From the NCBI RefSeq assembly GCF_019175385.1, contig NC_083340.1, positions 22,394,336 to 22,458,335 on the forward strand: a DNA stretch of 64,000 nt, in the 5' to 3' direction. The notes below the pieces were generated by a model. It was not told where the DNA came from, ran no database searches, and saw only the letters and a program-made list of their open reading frames with translations. Made by a program: the position numbers and the translations under genes. This DNA is from Lycium barbarum (taxonomy: Eukaryota > Streptophyta > Magnoliopsida > Solanales > Solanaceae). This document shows positions 12,401 to 24,300 of the stretch, piece by piece; the stretch's first letter is position 1; each line of letters opens with the position of its first letter.

Positions 12401-13776
12401 CATGGTTTCAACATATACTTTATCAAGATTAAGCTATTCTACACAAAAGGAAAATACATAGAACTGGAAGAGTTGCTAAGACAGAGAATAAAAGTACTTA
12501 TCTAACTCTTAACAACATGAAAATTAAACTAATACACACGAAGTCGGAAGCACATGAAAACTAAAAAATACTAATACGAGGAAGAAAATTACTTATCTAA
12601 TTCTGATAAAACTAAAAAAAGCTACTCTAATCTACATGAAATGAGGAATGAACTAAACATAAAATACTTAAGACGAGGAGATTACGTAATAAACTAAAAG
12701 CATTTTACACACACAAATAAGGAATCACGAATACATATCAAAAATCAAATCGAACTAAAAAGGGAGGAAGAGAGGGATTGCACCGACCTTCTTAGAGTGC
12801 AGTGAACTAGAGATTTTAGGTCCCGGATCCACGCTCAAACACGACGAACCCGAACCCACTTAGATTAACCCAAAGTTTCAAACAGAAAAGGTGAAATATA
12901 GAGGTTTTCAATGATATGTGGCTGTTTTTGTTGTTTTTTTTTTTAGTGAGACCCCGTGGCTGTTCAAAAAACCTCTCCTCCGGCTGAAAGTTTAAGATCA
13001 TTTATAGGAGAAGAATGCTAGGGTTTTCTTTGGGCGGGAATTGAGAGATTTGGTATTCAAAATCGAGTCAAGACACCCGTTTGAAAAATTGTACGAATTT
13101 TGCAGAGATATGCTTCGGATCACTAACCGAAATAGTGAGATTTTGTTTGAGATTTGAAGGGAGCTGATGCGTTTTGAAGTGTGAAACGGGAAAGTCTTCA
13201 TAAGACTTCTGAAATGCACCAGGCTCGGGTACAGGGGACAGATCCCTTTGCTTCAAAACGGAAGGATTAATTGCCATGGTTGAGGGATATTGGAGCCTTT
13301 GCTTGAAGAGGAAAAGGATGAGAGAGGCGTTTGTGGCTGCATATTTTGGGCTGAAAATTAGGTTTGGAAAATGAGTTAAAAAAAAATATGGGCTGGGTGA
13401 TTGGAACGAATGGGTCAGACAGATTTGGGCTCTCCATTCGGCTAATATAAAGTCTTCTTGGACTGAAAAATACCTTCTTCTTATATTTATTTGGGTTTTT
13501 AAATTTAAATGAATGACCCATTTTTAATTAACTATATATGAACGCGTGCTAAAATATTACTTAATATAAAAATATATATTTAATAGTTCTCTAATAAAAA
13601 TAAAATTATATGATATCGTAATAGTTACGCGATGAGATTTGTAAAGTTTAAAAGCAAGTAAATGCTATTGTTTAATTGCATAAAGTAAATGCGATGCGTG
13701 TTTGCATAAGACGGTAAATAGAAATGTTAAAAGTGATCATGATGATTATAATATTAAGTGATGGCGATATAATGAA

Positions 13777-13826
<50 letters not shown>

Positions 13827-13993
13827 TAATAGGCAATGACTATAGTTGGATAAAAAGAAAAAAACCAACGGTATTAATAGAAAGCTAATTAAAATAAAAT
13901 ATAAGCAGCTATTCTTAAGTTGTCAAAAAACAGTAGGAGCGCAAATAAATATTTCGAAAGAAAGGCGGGACAAAATTGGGTGTCAACAGGCAT
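9405..13993 (-). mobile_element. Tat-type solo LTR (9410-13988) with GGCAT target duplication
   Basis: This is a 4579-bp solo LTR flanked by perfect GGCAT repeats (9405-9409 and 13989-13993). It reads TGTTATACCC at the left and GGGTGTCAACA at the right. These ends and an early GAGTCGCC segment make it a relative of LTR A (37397, TGTTACGATC, also followed by GAGTCGCC), but the rest differs, so it belongs to another Tat/Ogre family. The coding sequence of element A resumes on either side. I see no coding inside: the sequence is AT-rich with spurious short frames. A (AAT)n microsatellite lies near its right end. Confidence 0.93.
13777..13824. repeat. (AAT)n microsatellite
   Basis: This is an uninterrupted AAT trinucleotide run of about 16 units in the Tat-type solo LTR. 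Confidence 0.95.
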
Positions 13994-14898
13994 GTTCTTC
14001 TTTCAGACTTATCCTTAGTGGGTCGATGTGACCGCTTTTAGGACGGGTCGATATGACTGCTTTCAGGATGCTGGATCATTGATGTTATTGTGGCCAGTGC
14101 ATCAGCAAATTCATTCTGAGCCCTTGGCGTATGTCGAAATGCAGTCTTTATAAACTTCTTGCACGATCTTTGTGCCATGCTCACATAAGGTAAGATCTTT
14201 TCATTCTTAGTGGCCCATTCACCTTATACTTGATGAATCAGCAAGTCGGAATCTCCAATGACTAATAATTCATTGATGTCCATATCTAGTGTCATTCTGA
14301 GACCTAAGATGCAGACTTCGTATTCAGCCATGTTGTAAGTATAGCGGAATTTGAGCTTAGTGGCCATGGGGTAGTGTTGCCCATTTTCTGATTTCAAGAC
14401 CGCTCCGATTCTGGGACCTTTGTAATTCACAGCTCCGTCAAAGAACAATTTCCAGCCAGTATAGGATTCTGCTGGTCCTTCTTCTATAGCTAACACCCCT
14501 TTGTCTGGGAAATGGGTATGAAGCGATTCAAGCTCTTCATCCACCAGGCTTGCGGCTAGTAAGTCAGCTAAGGCCTGTCCTTTGACGGCTTTTTGGGCTA
14601 TGTATACAATGTCGAATTCACTCAACAGCATCTGCCATTTGGCCAATTTCCCGATGGGCATGGGCTGACGGAATATGTACCTCAACTGGTCCATTTTGGA
14701 TATGAGGTGAGTGGTATATGAAGAGAAATAATGCCTCAATTTCTGAGCTACCCAAGTTAAAGCACAGTAAGTTTTTTCCACTAGCGTATATCTGGCCTCA
14801 CAGGCCGTGAACCTTTTGCTCAGATAATAAATGGCACACTCATTTTCCCCTTCTTCATCGTGTTGTCCTAACACGCACCTGAATGTTCCTTTCGGCAA
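13994..14898 (-). pseudogene. Element A RNase H and second (archaeal-type) RNase H
   Basis: The fragment carries two ribonuclease H-like parts, the hallmark of the Tat lineage. Residues 1-110 of the 14224-14898 frame are the end of the reverse-transcriptase RNase H and connection (VLGQHDEEGE, AIYYLSKRF, LAKWQMLLSEFDIVY). Residues 145-224 are the additional RNase H, with catalytic acids visible as Asp154 (FFDGAV), Glu192 (NMAEYE) and Asp216 (VIGDSDLLIHQV). The frame then hits a stop but the similarity goes on (GEWATKNEK ...) to 13994, where the GGCAT solo LTR is inserted. RNase H removes RNA from the RNA-DNA hybrid in reverse transcription. The extra domain is thought to compensate for a decayed first one. 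Confidence 0.9.
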
Positions 14899-15004
14899 CT
14901 GACAAATACAACAGGAAAGGACTCCCAGGCCTTAGTGGTTCCAATACTAGCGATTTGGACAAGTATCTCTTGATAGTGTCGAATGCCTCTTGGCATTCCT
15001 CCGT

Positions 15005-15676
15005 TTATTTTGTAGGAGCGCCTTTTTTCAAAAGCTTGAGAATGGGCTCCACAATGATGGTGGATTGAGCTATGAACCGCCCAATGTAATTTAGCCTTCC
15101 CAGGAAACGCATGACTTCTTTCTTAGTTTGGGGAGGAGGCAACTCTTGGATTTCTTTTACCCTTGTTGGGTCTAGCTCTATGCCTCTTCGGCTGACTATG
15201 TATCCCAGTAGCTTTCCAGCCGGTACTCCGAACGCACATTTGGATGGGTTCAATTTCAAATTAAACTTTCGGAGTCTATCGAAGAATTTCCTCAAATGTG
15301 TGGTATGCTCCGAACTTTCCCTTGACTTGATGATGACATCGTCCACATAGAATTCAATGTCTTTATGGATCATCTCGTGGAAAATCATAGTCATTGCTCT
15401 CATGTATGTTGCGTCGGCATTCTTGAGGCCGAAGGGCATTACCTTGTAGTGGTACACTCCCTATGGGGTGATGAAGGCTGCTTTCTCGGCATCCTCCCTA
15501 TCCATTAAGATCTGGTGGTAGCCGGTGAAATAATCTACAAAAGATTGTAACTCGTGTTTGGCACAATTGTCTATGAGTATATGGATATTCGGGAGCGAAA
15601 AATTATCATTTGGGCTAACCTTGTTAAGATCTCGATAATCCATGCAGATTCTTATCTTTCCGTCCTTCTTAGGCAC
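15005..15676 (-). pseudogene. Element A reverse transcriptase (palm and thumb)
   Basis: This Ty3/gypsy Tat reverse transcriptase copies element RNA to DNA in cytoplasmic particles. In the upstream piece (15461-15688 frame) KKDGKIRICMDYRDLNKVSP and the LQSFVDYFTGYHQI region are visible. In the downstream piece (15005-15457 frame) VMPFGLKNADATYMR is followed by the catalytic YVDD box at residues 37-40, then LNPSKCAFGV and FLGRLNYIGRFI of the thumb. A TAG stop separates the pieces at about 15462, and the region between 14899 and 15004 is frameshifted. Upstream RT sequence continues at 16961 beyond a solo LTR whose GGCAC target lies in a conserved VPKKDG-type segment. Confidence 0.93.
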
Positions 15677-16960
15677 TGATACGCTCAAATTACACCTATT
15701 AATGGTATAACGCGGACGTTGTCAAATATATTAACCCAACAAGGTTGGGGTCGAATCCCACAGAGAACAATATGTAGGCAATTTAAGCAGATTAGGAATT
15801 ATCACTAACAATAGCTAGACCGAACACATCAATGGTGGTTTTTTGATATGGTTTTGATAAAATACGGAAATATAAATTCTAATCTTGAAAGCAAATAAAT
15901 TGATCAATGGCCACAAGAATGGAATAAAGGAAACTACTTCTCAAGTAATGATCCAATATATTTCACGAATTATAAATAATAGCAAGTTTATGTTATTTAG
16001 CCTCGGACAATGACTCTAAATTAACTTCTCCCGAAGATTAACTAGACTACCCAATTGAAGATCCCTCAAGCAATTAGAAGCATTAAGAACACCCGAACAT
16101 GGCTACAAGTGGTATCGCCTATTCCTAGGTCAATTTCCATTAGATGAGGCTTAACGCCCCAAATTCATGTTAATTATTCTATCTCAACCCCGTTCTTCCT
16201 CTTCCAAGTTTCAAACAAAGTAAATGGGCGAGTCCTAGGGTTAGCTACTCCCTTGAGAAACGTTCAAGAACAAGAATAATTAAAATAACAAGAACTTACT
16301 TGATTAAGAATAATGCCGATGAATAAATAAGCATAACAAGAGTGTCAATCTTAATTGTCACCAAGAAATTCCCATAAACAAGGATTAAATAAAAGAAAGA
16401 ATATTTACATAGGAACCCTAGCCTCCAAACTTGTGTTTTATGCCAAAGATGATTTTACAATGCTCTCAGTTGTATTTTTAAAAGAACTGGAATAGCAAAA
16501 ATCATCAAAGTCCAAGTTCTGCTCGGACTGGGCTGGAAAACCTTCAACGCGAACACGCCACGTGTCTGTGCGAACGCATGGCAGACGTCAGCATCACTTC
16601 TCTTACTTGAGCGCGAACGCGTGACCTACTAGCGCGAACGCGCAGAGTCGCTGACGCGCGTGGGCGCGAACGCGTGACTTACTAGTGTGAACGCGCAGAG
16701 TCACTGGGCGTGAGCGCGTGACTTACCTGCGCGAACGCGCAGAGTAATTTTCCACCAAAATTTCCAGAATCTCCAGTTGTTTCCAGTGATCAACTTTTTT
16801 TTCCTTTTTTCGCTTGTTTTCCACACTTAGGCTCTAGGGACCTCGTATTACCTGAAACATAATAAAAATCACGTAAAATCAAATAGACTTGCTTAAAAAC
16901 AAGTAAAACTTATAGCCAAAAAGCTTCGATTGTGGCTTAAAATCACGCCACATCAGGCAC
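15672..16960 (-). mobile_element. Solo LTR (15677-16955) with GGCAC target duplication
   Basis: This is a 1279-bp LTR with ends TGATACGCTC and CGCCACATCA, flanked by perfect GGCAC repeats (15672-15676 and 16956-16960). It interrupts the RT at its first conserved block. It has no coding and is a different family from the other LTRs. Minus orientation is inferred from the position of its GCGCGAACGCG cassette (16555-16740), which lies about 215-400 bases from the 16955 end as in the other LTRs. A phrase near the other end (GTCGAATCCCACAGAGAAC) is a common plant LTR feature. Confidence 0.92.
16555..16740 (-). promoter_or_regulatory. GCGCGAACGCG repeat cassette in solo LTR
   Basis: There are at least four near-perfect copies of GCGCGAACGCG (16611-16621, 16632-16643, 16664-16674, 16729-16740) plus several decayed ones, interleaved with GTGACTTACTAG and CAGAGTC spacers. 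The motif is the reverse complement of the GCGCGTTCGCGC motif in the otherwise different LTR at 6206-8970. A possible weak TATA (TTTTAAAAATACA on the minus strand, about 16471-16484) follows. Confidence 0.6.
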
Positions 16961-17503
16961 CGGGATTATATTGGCTAGCTATGTGGGGTAGGATGTCACT
17001 TCCACCACTCCAGACTTAATCTTCTTTTCCACCTCGTCTTTGATTTGGATACTAAGATCTGGTTTGAATTATTGGGTTTTCTGCTTTACTGGAACAAACC
17101 CCTCATTGACGGGTATCCTGTGAGACACTGTGCCGGTACTCAGCCCTGGCATGTCAGCGTATGACCATGTGAAGACATCCATGTACTCCCTTAACAAACG
17201 TATCAATTCTTCTTTGAGAGGGGTATCTAGGTGCGCTCTTATCCATGTTTCTTTGACATCCTCTTCATCACCTAGATTTATGGCTTTTGTTTCGTCTAAG
17301 TTCGGCTTCTGCTCATTCTCCAGTTGTTCTACTTCCTCTGTGAGACCCTCGGGTAGCATTGCGATTTCATCGTATTCCTCATATTCTTCTTCATCTACGC
17401 TGCCTAACTCATTCGTTTCGTCGTATGTCATGATATTTACAGTTGCTTTATTGTTTTTATTACTGAAAAGAAATTCAAGGCGGAATATGTTAGTATAAAA
17501 CAT
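16961..17503 (-). pseudogene. Element A pol linker and start of reverse transcriptase
   Basis: On the minus strand an acidic stretch (EEEYEEYDEIAMLPEG) leads to LKEELIRLLREYMDVFTWSY and DMPGLSTGTVSHRIPV, the segment just before RT in Tat polyproteins, and then to EVTSYPT and a stop before LANIIPVP at the insertion point. The Met at 17503 is only the first one in the open frame; the true protein continues from the protease region upstream. No catalytic residues lie here. The fragment belongs to the same polyprotein as 15005-15676. Confidence 0.85.
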
Positions 17504-18353
17504 GCATGCAGCAAATAAAACAGTTTTAACAAATCGAGGCTTTCATTAATTTAAAAATATTTAGGAATACAAACTGTGGTCCTGACCTAGGTCAAGCCAT
17601 TTCCATTTTTGAAAACATTATGAGGTATGTAGAGATTCTCCCTATTTTCAAAAAATAAATTCATCTTTCTCTACCGAAGAGCTAGTAATGGGGTAGAGGT
17701 CCAGTTGGACAGATGCTCGCCCGGTTATGCCTCTCTGATGCTGGGTGGTTCAACACATTCTTTCAGAATCACGGAGCAATCTTCCTCTTGGAATAGCATC
17801 CTTATCCCCTCTTCAATGTCAGCATCCTCAGGCATAGGCATCCTGTGGGGAAATGAGTGGTACAGACTTGGAATAGGTTTGCAGAGATCTGCAATGTCTG
17901 GTTCTTCTTGGTAGGCATCTCTTTCTCGGTTGGAATGTAACCAAGCCCAAAGAGAAAATTATCTTGAAGGATAGGAATGGGCTCAGTGACGCCCTGCAAA
18001 TTCTTCGTTAAACCCTTTCCGGGTTCAAACCCGTTCAGAATCATAGTAGAAGCAATCATTTTGTAAATCGTCAGCATGGGAGTTTCCATCGAGTCTATCT
18101 TAAGGGCTACTTCTACTAACTCCACGACAATGGGTGTGGCTTCAATGACAGGTACGGAATTGTCTGGATAATTGTGCATGCTGGCTTCTCCGTGGATCAC
18201 CACTTCTTCCCCTTCCCAAATAAATTTTACAGATTGATAGAGCGAGGTTGGTACTGCCCCTTCCATATGAATTTGTGGTCTTCCCAGAAGCAAGTTGTAA
18301 TTGGCGGGTATTTCCATGACTTGGAATTTAGTAGTGAACTCGATAGGTCTTAT
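17504..18353 (-). pseudogene. Element A protease C-terminal part and G-patch-like linker
   Basis: In the 17802-18317 frame, YNLLLGRPQIHMEGAVPTSL is the conserved end of a gypsy aspartic protease (the LLGRP and IH..GAVPS-type segment). Farther on, NGFEPGKGLTKNLQG resembles the G-patch-like glycine motif seen between protease and RT in Tat elements. A TAA-type stop separates it from the upstream protease (18354-18977). From about 17504 to 17800 I see only decayed linker sequence. Confidence 0.8.
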
Positions 18354-18977
18354 TTAAATGTCCAAATCAACTACTCTAGTGGCGTCGCATCGTCCTCCGT
18401 CAAACGCTCTTATGTTAGTGTGACTTTGACGAACCTTTCCCAGGTTATATCCCAGCTGAGTCAGGGTAGATTCGGGGAAAATATTGAGTCCAGCCCTATT
18501 GTCAATCAACACCCGGGTTACCATTTTGTTGCGACACATGATAGTGATGTGCAACGATTTGCTGTAATTTGTGCTTTTCTTGGGCAACTCTTTATCTATG
18601 AAGGCAATTTGATGTTCCTCCATAACATAGGCTACCATTTCAGCCAGGTTTTCAATGTTTGTTCCAGCTGGGACATGCGCTTCCTCCAACACCTTCATTA
18701 GAGCCAGGCGGTGTTGGGGTGAACTTTGCAACAATGCTAGCACCGATATTTGGGCCGAAGTCTTCTTTAAATGCTTAACAATGGAGTATTCCTTAGGATG
18801 TATTCGGCACCAAAAGTCTTCAGCTTCACCTTCAGTGATAGTCCTTTTCTGATTACCCTCCCTTCGGGGTGCCCTTTGGGCCAAGTCTTCGGGAGTATAA
18901 CATCTCCCTGATCTTGTGATACCATATGCAATGGCAACTTGGACTACAAACTCTTTTAGAGGTGGCACTGGAGTCAC
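18354..18977 (-). pseudogene. Element A aspartic protease region
   Basis: The 207-residue frame begins in the gag-pol junction (LKEFVVQVAIAYGITRSGRCY, a segment typical of Tat) and reaches the protease core at residues 140-190: LHITIMCRNKMVTRVLIDNRAGLNIFPESTL. The active-site box reads DNRAG at 159-163, where gypsy proteases have Asp-Ser/Thr/Asn-Gly, so Asp159 remains but the following glycine is displaced by Arg-Ala. The protease would process the polyprotein in the virus-like particle. It is joined by stops to gag on one side and RT on the other. Confidence 0.85.
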
Positions 18978-19747
18978 CTAAGCAATGTGTGTTGTCACTG
19001 GTGCAGGGACCAATACCTTGAATTGCGAGCATTCCTGCAAGGACAGTGACGCTACTGTGCATTCAAGTTCTTTCACAGAATCACAAATTGTGGGCCTTCC
19101 CGCAACCCAATCTTCTTCTCTCTCAATCATGTGAATCACATTCTTTCCATGGTTTGCCAAAGGATTGGTGTTCACATTTGGAGGGGCCGTTTGGAGTATA
19201 ATTTTTTCTCGATCAATCAGATCTTGTATCTTGTACTTGAGATTAATATAGTCCTTAGTACTATTCCCTATACCATTGGAGTGATAGGCATTTATTTGGT
19301 CAGCCCGGTAAAATCGATTCTTTGGATCGACGACCTTTGGCTGAAGCACTTGAATCATTCCAGCCGCACTTAATCTTTTGAAAAAATAGGTCTGAGATTC
19401 CATTAGTGAAGTGAATACCCGAGGGGGTTTTTTCTCAAAATTGGGACGTGGCGCATTATAGGCATTTAGTGGGGGTTGATTCTGGTAGGTATTAGGTTGA
19501 TTATCTGGTGGGGTACGGTAAATGGGTAGAAGAGTCTGGTAATTTGGCTGTGGAACTTGGTAATTTAATGGGGGTGATTGGAAGGCATTTGGTGGAGCTT
19601 GGTAGTTTTGGGGTGGTACTTGGAAGGTCGGTTGTGCGTAATATACGGGAACCGTGTTATAAGTAGTGGGTACGTAGGTGTTTGGAGGGGGCGAAGCATA
19701 TGCTTCTGTCGGGAAATCCTCCCTTCTTTTGGGCTTAGGGGTGTGTG
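18978..19747 (-). pseudogene. Element A gag C-terminal part
   Basis: Residues from AAGMIQVLQPK to KYKIQDLIDREKIIL form the conserved C-terminal gag segment of Tat elements. A zinc-knuckle-like motif is expected at AYHSNGIGNSTKDYIN, but its cysteine and second histidine positions are Asn, Asn and Tyr. Copy B still has Cys at the first and last of these. Between 19404 and 19747 the minus strand encodes a low-complexity region of repeated YQxPP-type peptides rich in Pro, Gln, Asn and Tyr. At 19748 the Tekay element is inserted; gag resumes at 32036. Confidence 0.85.
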
Positions 19748-20200
19748 ATATGTGTCACAACCCGACTAGGGGGCCATGACGGCTACCTAAAGCTGGCTAC
19801 TGAGCACCGCTCATCATGCTAACTATCATACTCAACCTGTGCACACCTAATCCCCCAAGGTAATACTTACTATAAACTGATCGTAAATTGTTCCCCAAAG
19901 CATGCACATATATACATAAGCCCTCACGACTATAAAAAATAATATACAGAGTATACACTGAGAGGTCACATATCATCTACTACCCACACATATGTATCTG
20001 CGAGCCTCTAACTGGAGTACTGAACATAAGGATGGGATAGGACCGCGTCATGCCCGAATATGTACACAAAAGAATATATCTCAAAAATTGCACCTCCGGA
20101 GTAAGGGAGTGCTCCTGTGCAAACTGATCTGGCTCCTAAGGATCTGTATCGTCTCCCTGCCAACCTGCGGGCATGAACACAACGTCCAAGAGAAAGGGAC

Positions 20201-20240
20201 GTCAGTACGAATAAGGTACCGAGCATGTAAGGCATGAATA
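20201..20240. promoter_or_regulatory. Conserved LTR block 1, Tekay 3' LTR copy
   Basis: GTCAGTACGAATAAGGTACC followed by GAGCATGTAAGGCATGAATA. The second arm has drifted to GTACCG, so the hairpin is one base weaker than at 6624 or 44109. Confidence 0.55.
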
Positions 20241-20587
20241 ATAGTAACATAGAAATAATAACATGATAAAAAAATAAGGAATCATAAGATAAGGAAACAA
20301 CATGTAATTGAATGCTTCTTAAGGCAGAATCATGCATGTTAACCTCCATCATAAACAACATCATATCATACATGCATATGTAAACTACCCGTCTATATAG
20401 GTACGGTGTGATCATCATTAGCCCGCGTCCGGGGTAAACATCTCAAGCCGCCCACTAGTGTAATCATCATCATAGCTGCCCCACTACGCCTGTCGTAGTG
20501 GTGACTGCGTGACCATATAGGCATGGTATAATCATACGTATACATAACGTAATGCATGCATGAGAGCTCAAGAAAGTTATAACTCTA

Positions 20588-20617
20588 TCGGAGTGACGTC
20601 AGGTCGGTGACCTCCGA
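20588..20617. promoter_or_regulatory. Conserved LTR block 2, Tekay 3' LTR copy
   Basis: TCGGAG and CTCCGA arms enclose TGACGTCAGGTCGGTGAC. Here the core is a perfect CRE palindrome TGACGTCA; in the 5' LTR it is TGACGTAA. Confidence 0.55.
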
Positions 20618-20722
20618 TAATATTATGAATTAGCCATGATTGTTATGTCACCTTAAAGGAACTAGATTCATGAGGTGAGAGTACAACAAGGTATAACATC
20701 AATGAAATCATAAAGTAAGGTC

Positions 20723-23044
20723 ATCAGTGTTACACCTCGGAAAATTTCCCGTTGGAACGCGAGTAAATGAACTAGTAATGCATGCAAATGGATGTGGACG
20801 ATTAAAATGAGAAGTCTAAGAAATATGCGAAGTTGCAGAATTGCAACTGCCCAGTGGTCGTAAAGTGATAGGACGGACCGTAAACTGGTATACGGTCCGT
20901 AAACTAGCAGGTCGTAAACTGCCATGCAACACTTCAACTTTCTACCCAGTCGAGAAATGGTAAAATACGACCAGGTTTACGGCCCGTAAACCATGGTCGT
21001 AAATCACCATGGTTACAGCCTAAGCTTCTGGTTTTGGAATGGTTAAAGACGATCACAATGGACGGTCCGTAAAGTGGAATACGTGGTCGTAAACTCAGTT
21101 TACGACCACTGTTCACCTCAGCACAGATTTTGTAAGTCATTAAATAAAGGGACCAACACTTGTTTTATTTCATTTCCACATTACACACTTTCTCTCTAAA
21201 ACCTCTCTCTACATTTATTGCACAAACTTTCAAGGATATTTGAGGATCAACAACAGTAAATAAGTAAATCAAGCGTAAGAAAATCATCAAAGATCATCCA
21301 AGTCAAGAAATCCAAATGGAGAAAAACTAGAGTTTTGCTCAAAGTGGAGTATTATCAACCAAAGCTTGTTCCTACAACTTCTAAGGTAATATTCATGATT
21401 TTTACATGATGTTTAAGGTATTGGAGAGTTAAAATACATGGATTGTAGAAAAGTATGGTCAGCTTGGTCATGAATGATGAATAGTGACATTTTTAGAAAT
21501 AGTTTGGATTGAATTATGAATGTTGTTGTATTGTGATATGAATGTGTTATAAATGGTATTAAGATCATGAACTAGACACTTTAGACGAATGGACGAAGTT
21601 GGGTGTTGTAACCATGAATGTGGGTGAATTAGAGGCAAAGTGAGGAATCTAGATAATGTGGATAATGTGAGTGACTAATGGCCATTGTTATGATATTAAT
21701 GAAGGTATAAATGCTACCATTGGAAGGGAACGTACAAGTGTAGAATAGTCGACAAAAAGGTATGTAAGGCTAACCCTTCTTTCATAAGACATGGTTCCTT
21801 GGCCAAACTCTTAAATCCTCTATATGAGTATGTTGTATTCGAATGATTGACATTCCGAGCTCATAAGCTCACGATTCTTGATATGTACCACGATTGTACT
21901 ACGCATCTCATATGTCGAGTAAGCTTAAGATATATATGTAGCGAAAATGATGATGATGATAGTGATGACGATGATAATAATAATGATGCTAAAGGTGCCT
22001 ACGGGCTATTGTACTTGTATGTGCCTATGAAGGGCTATAATGAAACCCCGAGCTTATAACGCCGGGTAGAATATATGTATATGAATATGTATAAAGTATG
22101 TATACGATTACGAAGCGCGCGCACACCTCTGAAGATGGTACGTATAACCCTGAAGCCTTGGTAGGGCCAGGTATGAGCAATCTTGAGCCTTGGTTGGCCA
22201 AGTATGTATACGAAACACTGATCCTACAAGGTCAGGTATGTTATGTAAATACTATGTATATGAAATGACTATGTATATAATATGAATATGAATGTGATAA
22301 GACTATGTATATGGACACGAATAAGGACATGTATACGAATATGAGCACAAGTATGGTACGAGTACTATTATGGAATACGGATGATGATGTAAGTAAACAA
22401 GTACTTATGAGAAATGAAAAGTCCCTATGAAAGGCAAGTAAGTGCTATGACGATGGTATTATTGTCCCCCCTCCTATGCTATTTCATATGTTGTTCATTA
22501 TGCTTATATATCGATGTTGATCATGCTTTACATACTCAGTACATTCTTCGTACTGACGTCCTTTTGTTGTGGACGCTGCGTCATGTCCGCAGGTGCACAG
22601 GGAGACAGACTTGATCCATAGCTGCTTATTCAGGGATTGCACAGCCGAGCTTCATTTCTTCCGGAGCCATAGATTTTGGGTACTCATTTTTTTGTGTATA
22701 TAATTATGGGCATAGCGGGGTCCTATCCCGCTCATGTGTTATGTCATACACTCTTAGAGGCTCGTAGTCACGTGTGTATATGCTAGATATGTCTGTCCTT
22801 GTCGGCCTATGTTTGCATATCACTTTGTCGGCCACGTTGGCCCCTATACATTGATGTGGCATAAATGCCAATTATGATATAAATGTAATGTCGTCCAAAT
22901 GGGACTAGTTTGACGAACGAGTGGAAATGTGTGTCTAATTGCGTGGCTCACCTAGATGTAAGCATAAGAGTAACCTAAGAGGGTGCCCAGGTGGGCTAGC
23001 ACCGGGTGCCCGTCGCGGCCCCCTAGTCGGGTCGTGACAATCAG
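20723..23044 (+). mobile_element. Solo LTR (20728-23039) with ATCAG target duplication, nested in Tekay LTR
   Basis: This is a 2312-bp LTR flanked by perfect ATCAG repeats (20723-20727 and 23040-23044). It starts TGTTACACCTCGG and ends GGGTCGTGACA and lies in the opposite orientation to its host. Removing it restores the continuity seen in the partner LTR near 30600. It contains a cassette of ACGGTCCGTAAA and related inverted motifs (20856-21110), then a TATA-like TTAAATAAAGG (21140-21149) and a CT-rich leader (TTTCTCTCTAAAACCTCTCT). Block 1 is at 22523-22560. No coding was seen; the Asp-rich open frame near 21950 comes from a GAT microsatellite. Confidence 0.94.
20856..21149 (+). promoter_or_regulatory. 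ACGGTCCGTAAA cassette and probable TATA of nested LTR
   Basis: Repeated motifs GGACGGACCGTAAAC, TATACGGTCCGTAAAC, TTTACGGCCCGTAAAC and GACGGTCCGTAAAG, with shorter GGTCGTAAA forms, lie in both directions. ACGGTCCGT and ACGGCCCGT are self-complementary or nearly so. TTAAATAAAGG follows at 21140 and a pyrimidine-rich leader after it, the usual order of promoter elements in LTRs. Confidence 0.55.
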
Positions 23045-24039
23045 CTCATAATAGCATCATTTCCTAAGCTTCGTAATCTCAAGAAGTAGAATTATCATCA
23101 TCATAATCATCATTATAGAAACCATCTCATCTTTATTATCATAAGGAACTCTAAGAATCATGAACATCAAGCTTTTAGAAGTAAGAGAGTTATGGAAAAC
23201 AGGGATAAAATTATAACATAGGAGTCATGCCTTTGAAAGAAGGGGACTAGCCTTAACATACCTTTACGTCTCCTTAACTCTATCGACTAAACGTTTTCCT
23301 TCCAAGCACGTGATTCTACATTCAAGAGAATCCGTACTAGGATTAGATAACCGGAAGCATACTTAAGCTTAAGCTAATGTTAATGAAAATTGGGCAGCAT
23401 CTCCTTTGTTTCAACAACTTCCACCATATAGTAAACAACTCCCAAGCATTAACAACAACACCCACAATATCATAATCAATAAACCTCTTCGAGTTTAGCA
23501 TTATTCAATTCTCACAATTTCCCTTCAAAGGTATCTATAACCACAATTGCAACACAACGTCATATTCATTCACATATAATGCTTCTTAATCATCCTTAAT
23601 ATCATTCATAACAAGATTATACTAATACATGTCAAGAACTATGATTCAAGTAAAGTTGCTATTCAAAGATACCATTATTTTCACATTTGAGCTTTATATT
23701 CTACTTTCCCCCTCAATCCAAGTCTTTCAACCACTCAATACTTTTAATAACATGAAATGAACATAAAAATCACCTTTGATTTTGTAGGAACAATATTTAA
23801 ATGAAGATACTTCACTTGGAGAAAATCCTAGCTTTCATTTCCAAAGAATTCTTAGTTTCCACAAGCCCTAGAGAACATCCTTGCACTTGATTCTACTAAT
23901 ATTTGGTGTTTAATCTTTGATTTATCATGGTTTTATGTTAATATAGTGTGGAGAAGGTTCTAGAGGTGTGGAGAGGGTTGGAGAAGATGATAAATTAAAA
24001 AAATGAGCTTGGATCGTCCATATATGAAAAAACAATCTG

Positions 24040-24300
24040 ACCCGACGGGAAATTATACGGTACAAACAACGAAGCGTCGATCAGATCGACGGAGCGTCGA
24101 TCTGACCGTCGAAATCCTGATATTTCCAGTGAGCAATTTTCGTTTTCTTTCATTCTATGATGAGAAGGACATTCCGTCGAACTCATCGACGGAGCACAGA
24201 TCCGATCCGTCAAATGGTCTTTTCGCTGAATCAATTCTATGGCACAATCGATGAAGCGTCGAACCGCCCGACGGTAAAAAGAACGACCGTCGGGCCTCAT
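24040..24300 (-). promoter_or_regulatory. CGTCGATC inverted-repeat cassette, Tekay 3' LTR
   Basis: The cassette has dense GCGTCGATC, GATCGACGGAGC, ACCGTCG and ATCGACGGAGC motifs in both orientations, the clearest at 24074-24111. The 5' LTR has a shortened version at about 31610-31810. It sits upstream (minus orientation) of a CATATATGG/TTAATATAG TATA-like region. Confidence 0.55.

Noticed and set aside
12816..13521. Three overlapping minus frames of 61-84 codons
   Set aside because: They lie in the GGCAT solo LTR with no recognised similarity and overlap each other in different frames.
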